Part shown: positions 5,994 through 7,652 of the stretch, piece by piece
How the letters are laid out: the number at the start of each line of letters is the position of its first letter
Position numbering within the stretch: position 1 is the stretch's first letter
DNA from: an uncultured Spirochaetales bacterium
Lineage (GTDB): Bacteria; Spirochaetota; Spirochaetia; Sphaerochaetales; Sphaerochaetaceae
Reading direction: 5' to 3'
Length of the DNA stretch: 7,652 bases
NCBI GenBank assembly: GCA_937902565.1
Contig: CALFMX010000038.1
Coordinates: 1-7,652, forward strand
Notes under the pieces: generated by a model
The model's database searches: none
Seen by the model: the letters and a program-made list of their open reading frames with translations, nothing else
What the model was told of the DNA's origin: nothing
Program-made: the position numbers and the translations under genes

Positions 5994-6884
5994 TTAGTCT
6001 TTGAATAGGGTCTCTTCATCGAGGGTGTCGTCCTCTTCCCCCTCTTCAGCGCTCTCCACAACCTTCTCCTCAACAGCCTCGAAGGTGGAGTAGTCGGTCT
6101 CCTCATCGGTGGAGAAGACGATCTCCTCATCCTCTTCCTTGACTTCGACGGCGGCCTCGGCCTCATCCTCATCACCGAGGGTCTCGATGATCTGGATGCC
6201 GACCTCGTTGTCTGCGTCGACTACGGCGTTGGCGATGATCTCGACAAAGAGGCTGATCGCCCTGATGGCGTCATCGTTGCCGGGAATGGGGTAGGTGATA
6301 TCGGTGGGGTCACAGTTGGTATCGACGACTGCGATGACCGGAATGCCCAGGCGCTTGGCCTCGGCGACGGCGATTGCTTCCTTCTTGGTGTCGATGATGA
6401 AGAGTGCTCCGGGAAGTTCCTTCATGTCCTTGATGCCACCGAGGTTCTTCTCCAGCTTCTCCTTCTGCTTGGAGAGGAGGCTGATCTCCTTCTTGGTCAG
6501 TGAGTCGAAGGTGCCGTCAAGCTCCATCTTCTCAATCTTCTTCAGTGTTGAGATCGAGCGCTTGATGGTGGAGAAGTTGGTGAGCATACCACCGAGCCAG
6601 CGGTGGTTGACATACGGCATGCCGCAGCGCTTGGCCTCGGTCTCGATGGCCTGCTGTGCCTGCTTCTTGGTTCCTACGAAAAGAATGGTCTTGCCTTGCT
6701 TGACGACGGCTCGTGCTGCGTCGTATGCCTCGATGATGCAAGCCGAGGTCTTCTGCAAGTCGATGATGTGGATGCCGTTTCTCTGGCTGAAGATGAAACG
6801 TGCCATCTTGGGGTTCCACCGTTTGGTCTGGTGGCCGAAGTGTACGCCTGACTCAAGCAGGCTTTTCATGGTAACAACGGACAT
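5994..6884 (-). CDS. rpsB: 30S ribosomal protein S2 with acidic C-terminal extension
   Basis: S2 assembles late into the small ribosomal subunit. Family motifs are [14 protein letters not shown] (14-27), [67 protein letters not shown] and [13 protein letters not shown]. The core ends near residue 235, the usual size. It is followed by a 61-residue tail with 29 Asp or Glu and only three Lys, giving 296 residues in total. Long acidic S2 tails occur in spirochaetes as I remember them, and this supports the taxonomic guess. The ATG at 6884 is preceded by AGGAGG (6888-6893) with only 3 nt between, which is short. The upstream frame is open for another 18 codons but looks non-coding. This is the first gene of the operon after the leader. 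Confidence 0.97.
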   Translation of the reverse strand: MSVVTMKSLLESGVHFGHQTKRWNPKMARFIFSQRNGIHIIDLQKTSACIIEAYDAARAVVKQGKTILFVGTKKQAQQAIETEAKRCGMPYVNHRWLGGMLTNFSTIKRSISTLKKIEKMELDGTFDSLTKKEISLLSKQKEKLEKNLGGIKDMKELPGALFIIDTKKEAIAVAEAKRLGIPVIAVVDTNCDPTDITYPIPGNDDAIRAISLFVEIIANAVVDADNEVGIQIIETLGDEDEAEAAVEVKEEDEEIVFSTDEETDYSTFEAVEEKVVESAEEGEEDDTLDEETLFKD

Positions 6885-6897
6885 AATCCTCCTGTCT

Positions 6898-6918
6898 GAC
6901 GGCATGCGATACGCCGTC
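6898..6918 (-). promoter_or_regulatory. Leader hairpin beside the rpsB ribosome-binding site
   Basis: On the transcribed strand GACGGCGT pairs with ATGCCGTC (six Watson-Crick pairs, one G-U and one T-A) around a 5-nt loop. It ends 4 nt before AGGAGG of rpsB. It could occlude or position the ribosome, or bind S2 as an autoregulatory site, as the rpsB leader does in gammaproteobacteria. The hairpin is visible; the regulation is inferred. Confidence 0.5.
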
Positions 6919-6955
6919 ACCCTATAGCTCTTACACACCCCGAGAGGTGGAGATT

Positions 6956-6977
6956 CCGGTTTCCGTACGGAAATCGG
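6956..6977. promoter_or_regulatory. Palindrome at the predicted transcription start of the rpsB operon
   Basis: TTTCCGTACGGAAA at 6960-6973 is a perfect 14-bp palindrome. After one mismatch, CCG and CGG extend the symmetry by three pairs on each side. It sits just downstream of the predicted -10 box, so it could be an operator for a dimeric regulator or a hairpin at the RNA 5' end. No T-run follows, so it is not an obvious maf terminator. Confidence 0.5.
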
Positions 6978-6984
6978 TCCTCCT

Positions 6985-7013
6985 AGTATTTCAGAAAATC
7001 AAAAGTGTGGCAA
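6985..7013 (-). promoter_or_regulatory. Predicted sigma-70 promoter of the rpsB operon
   Basis: The minus strand has TTGCCA (7013-7008, five of six matches to TTGACA), then a 17-nt AT-richer spacer, then AATACT (6990-6985, four of six matches to TATAAT). The start of transcription would fall near 6978, giving a leader of about 93 nt. The AT-rich spacer stands out in otherwise GC-rich DNA. The -10 match is only moderate. Confidence 0.5.
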
Positions 7014-7026
7014 GGTGGCGGGTCCC

Positions 7027-7599
7027 TTACCGGAGGACACGCTTCATCTGCCGCACCGGCAGGCCGGTGACGACACACTCATCACCCTCGATGGAGGCGA
7101 TCAGACGGGTGCCGCGCCCCTGGATCCGATAGGAGCCGGCGGCCCCCATCCACTCGCCGAGGGCGAGGTAGGATTCGATCTCATCGTCGCTGAGTTCCTT
7201 GAAGCGGACCCGCGCAACGTCGGCCCCGCCGATGAGGGAGCCGTCCTGGTAGAGGACCCACGCCGACCACACCTCCTGGATGCCGGCCCTGAGGCGGTGG
7301 AGCTGCAGGCGGGCCTCCTCGATCGAGGAGGGCTTGCCGATCAGCATCCCGTCGATGGCGATGGTGGTGTCGCAGGCGAGCAGGGGCAGGCGTGCCTGCC
7401 CGTTCTGGGAGAGGGCCGCCTCGAGCTTGCGCCTGGCAAGGAGGGTGACGACCTCGTCGGCTGCGCTCAGGCTATGCTCCTCGTTTGCCCAGGTGGGGCG
7501 CACGGTGACCGCTACTCCCTCCTTTTGAAGGAGTGCACGCCTTGCCGGCGATTGGCTGGCAAGGATGAGGGCGGGAAGTGTGCTGCTAAGCGTTGGCAA
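7027..7599 (-). CDS. maf: Maf-family nucleoside triphosphate pyrophosphatase
   Basis: Maf proteins hydrolyse non-canonical or selected nucleoside triphosphates to monophosphate and pyrophosphate, probably to clean the nucleotide pool. The 190-residue protein has LILASQSPARRALL near the N-terminus (the substrate loop with the Arg pair at 20-21), LLACDTTIAIDGMLIGKP with the likely catalytic Asp77, and ESYLALGEWMGAAGSYRIQGRG with the family IQG motif. It ends with a variant of the usual VVGLP segment (CVVTGLPV). The family's GxxHxVxTxV segment reads GIQEVWSAWV, so the His is absent; the exact substrate class is unclear. The likely start is TTG at 7599, because GGAGG lies 6 nt upstream and no ATG or GTG precedes the conserved motif. 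It overlaps the upstream gene by 14 nt. The stop lies about 14 nt before the predicted rpsB promoter. Confidence 0.9.
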   Translation of the reverse strand: MPTLSSTLPALILASQSPARRALLQKEGVAVTVRPTWANEEHSLSAADEVVTLLARRKLEAALSQNGQARLPLLACDTTIAIDGMLIGKPSSIEEARLQLHRLRAGIQEVWSAWVLYQDGSLIGGADVARVRFKELSDDEIESYLALGEWMGAAGSYRIQGRGTRLIASIEGDECVVTGLPVRQMKRVLR

Positions 7600-7652
7600 T
7601 CTCGGCCTCCAGGCGTTCTCGTTCGTCGACGAGGGAGAGCCAGCGGCCCTCG
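7586..7652 (-). CDS. 3' end of an upstream gene, possibly an ABC-F ATPase (partial)
   Basis: The minus strand reads EGRWLSLVDERERLEAEIANA and stops at TAG (7586-7588). The short heptad-like, Glu/Arg-rich ending resembles the C-terminal coiled coil of ABC-F proteins such as Uup, which often contains RWLxL and ExLEAE. Only 21 residues are visible, so the family is a guess. The reading frame itself is supported by overlap with the maf ribosome-binding site and start, a common operon arrangement. Confidence 0.5.
   Translation of the reverse strand, partial: EGRWLSLVDERERLEAEIANA
7606..7610 (-). promoter_or_regulatory. Ribosome-binding site supporting the TTG start of maf
   Basis: GGAGG on the minus strand lies 6 nt before TTG at 7599, inside the last codons of the upstream gene. 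It is the main reason for accepting this rare start codon. Confidence 0.65.

Noticed and set aside
6885..6938. Upstream extension of rpsB by 18 residues
   Set aside because: It would read through the leader hairpin and the AGGAGG site; S2 normally begins close to the [14 protein letters not shown] segment.
1..7652. CRISPR array, tRNA or rRNA gene, insertion sequence, toxin-antitoxin or defence system
   Set aside because: I found no regularly spaced repeats, cloverleaf, transposase motif or terminal inverted repeats, and almost all DNA is accounted for by housekeeping genes.

Overview
The window carries a compact, minus-strand bacterial housekeeping operon in the order rpsB - tsf - frr - uppS - cdsA - dxr - rseP. 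Upstream of it, on the same strand, are maf and the last codons of another gene; downstream is the convergent 3' end of dnaB. The gene order, the long acidic tail on ribosomal protein S2 and the protein sequences suggest a spirochaete with GC-rich DNA, most like Sphaerochaeta and its relatives. This is inferred from remembered family features and was not tested by a search. S2, EF-Ts and RRF serve translation. UppS makes the lipid carrier for wall synthesis, CdsA makes CDP-diacylglycerol for phospholipids, Dxr makes isoprenoid precursors that ultimately feed UppS, and RseP is an intramembrane protease.

Layout by + coordinates. Positions 1 to about 222 hold a minus-strand fragment resembling a TonB-dependent receptor, which does not fit the rest. 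About 199-414 (+) is the C-terminus of DnaB helicase, and it overlaps the rseP stop tail to tail. Positions 404-5066 (-) hold rseP, dxr, cdsA, uppS and frr, packed with 4-nt stop/start overlaps or a 1-nt gap. A 66-nt spacer with a perfect 10-bp hairpin separates frr from tsf (5133-5984) and rpsB (5994-6884). Positions 6885-7026 are the operon's promoter and leader, with a plausible sigma-70 promoter and two inverted repeats. Then come maf (7027-7599) and the tail of an ABC-F-like gene (7586-7652).

Two places break this ordinary picture. First, dxr carries an in-frame 93-nt insertion bounded by a perfect 18-bp direct repeat. The inserted 31 residues look like the N-terminus of an ABC-transporter ATPase up to its Walker A loop, joined at the glycine-rich NADPH-binding loop of Dxr. 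Second, the left end of the window switches within about 200-240 from a TonB-receptor-like reading on one strand to DnaB on the other. Both may be chimeric joins, biological or from assembly, and should be checked against raw reads before any biological reading. I see no CRISPR array, RNA gene, insertion sequence or evident novel defence system.
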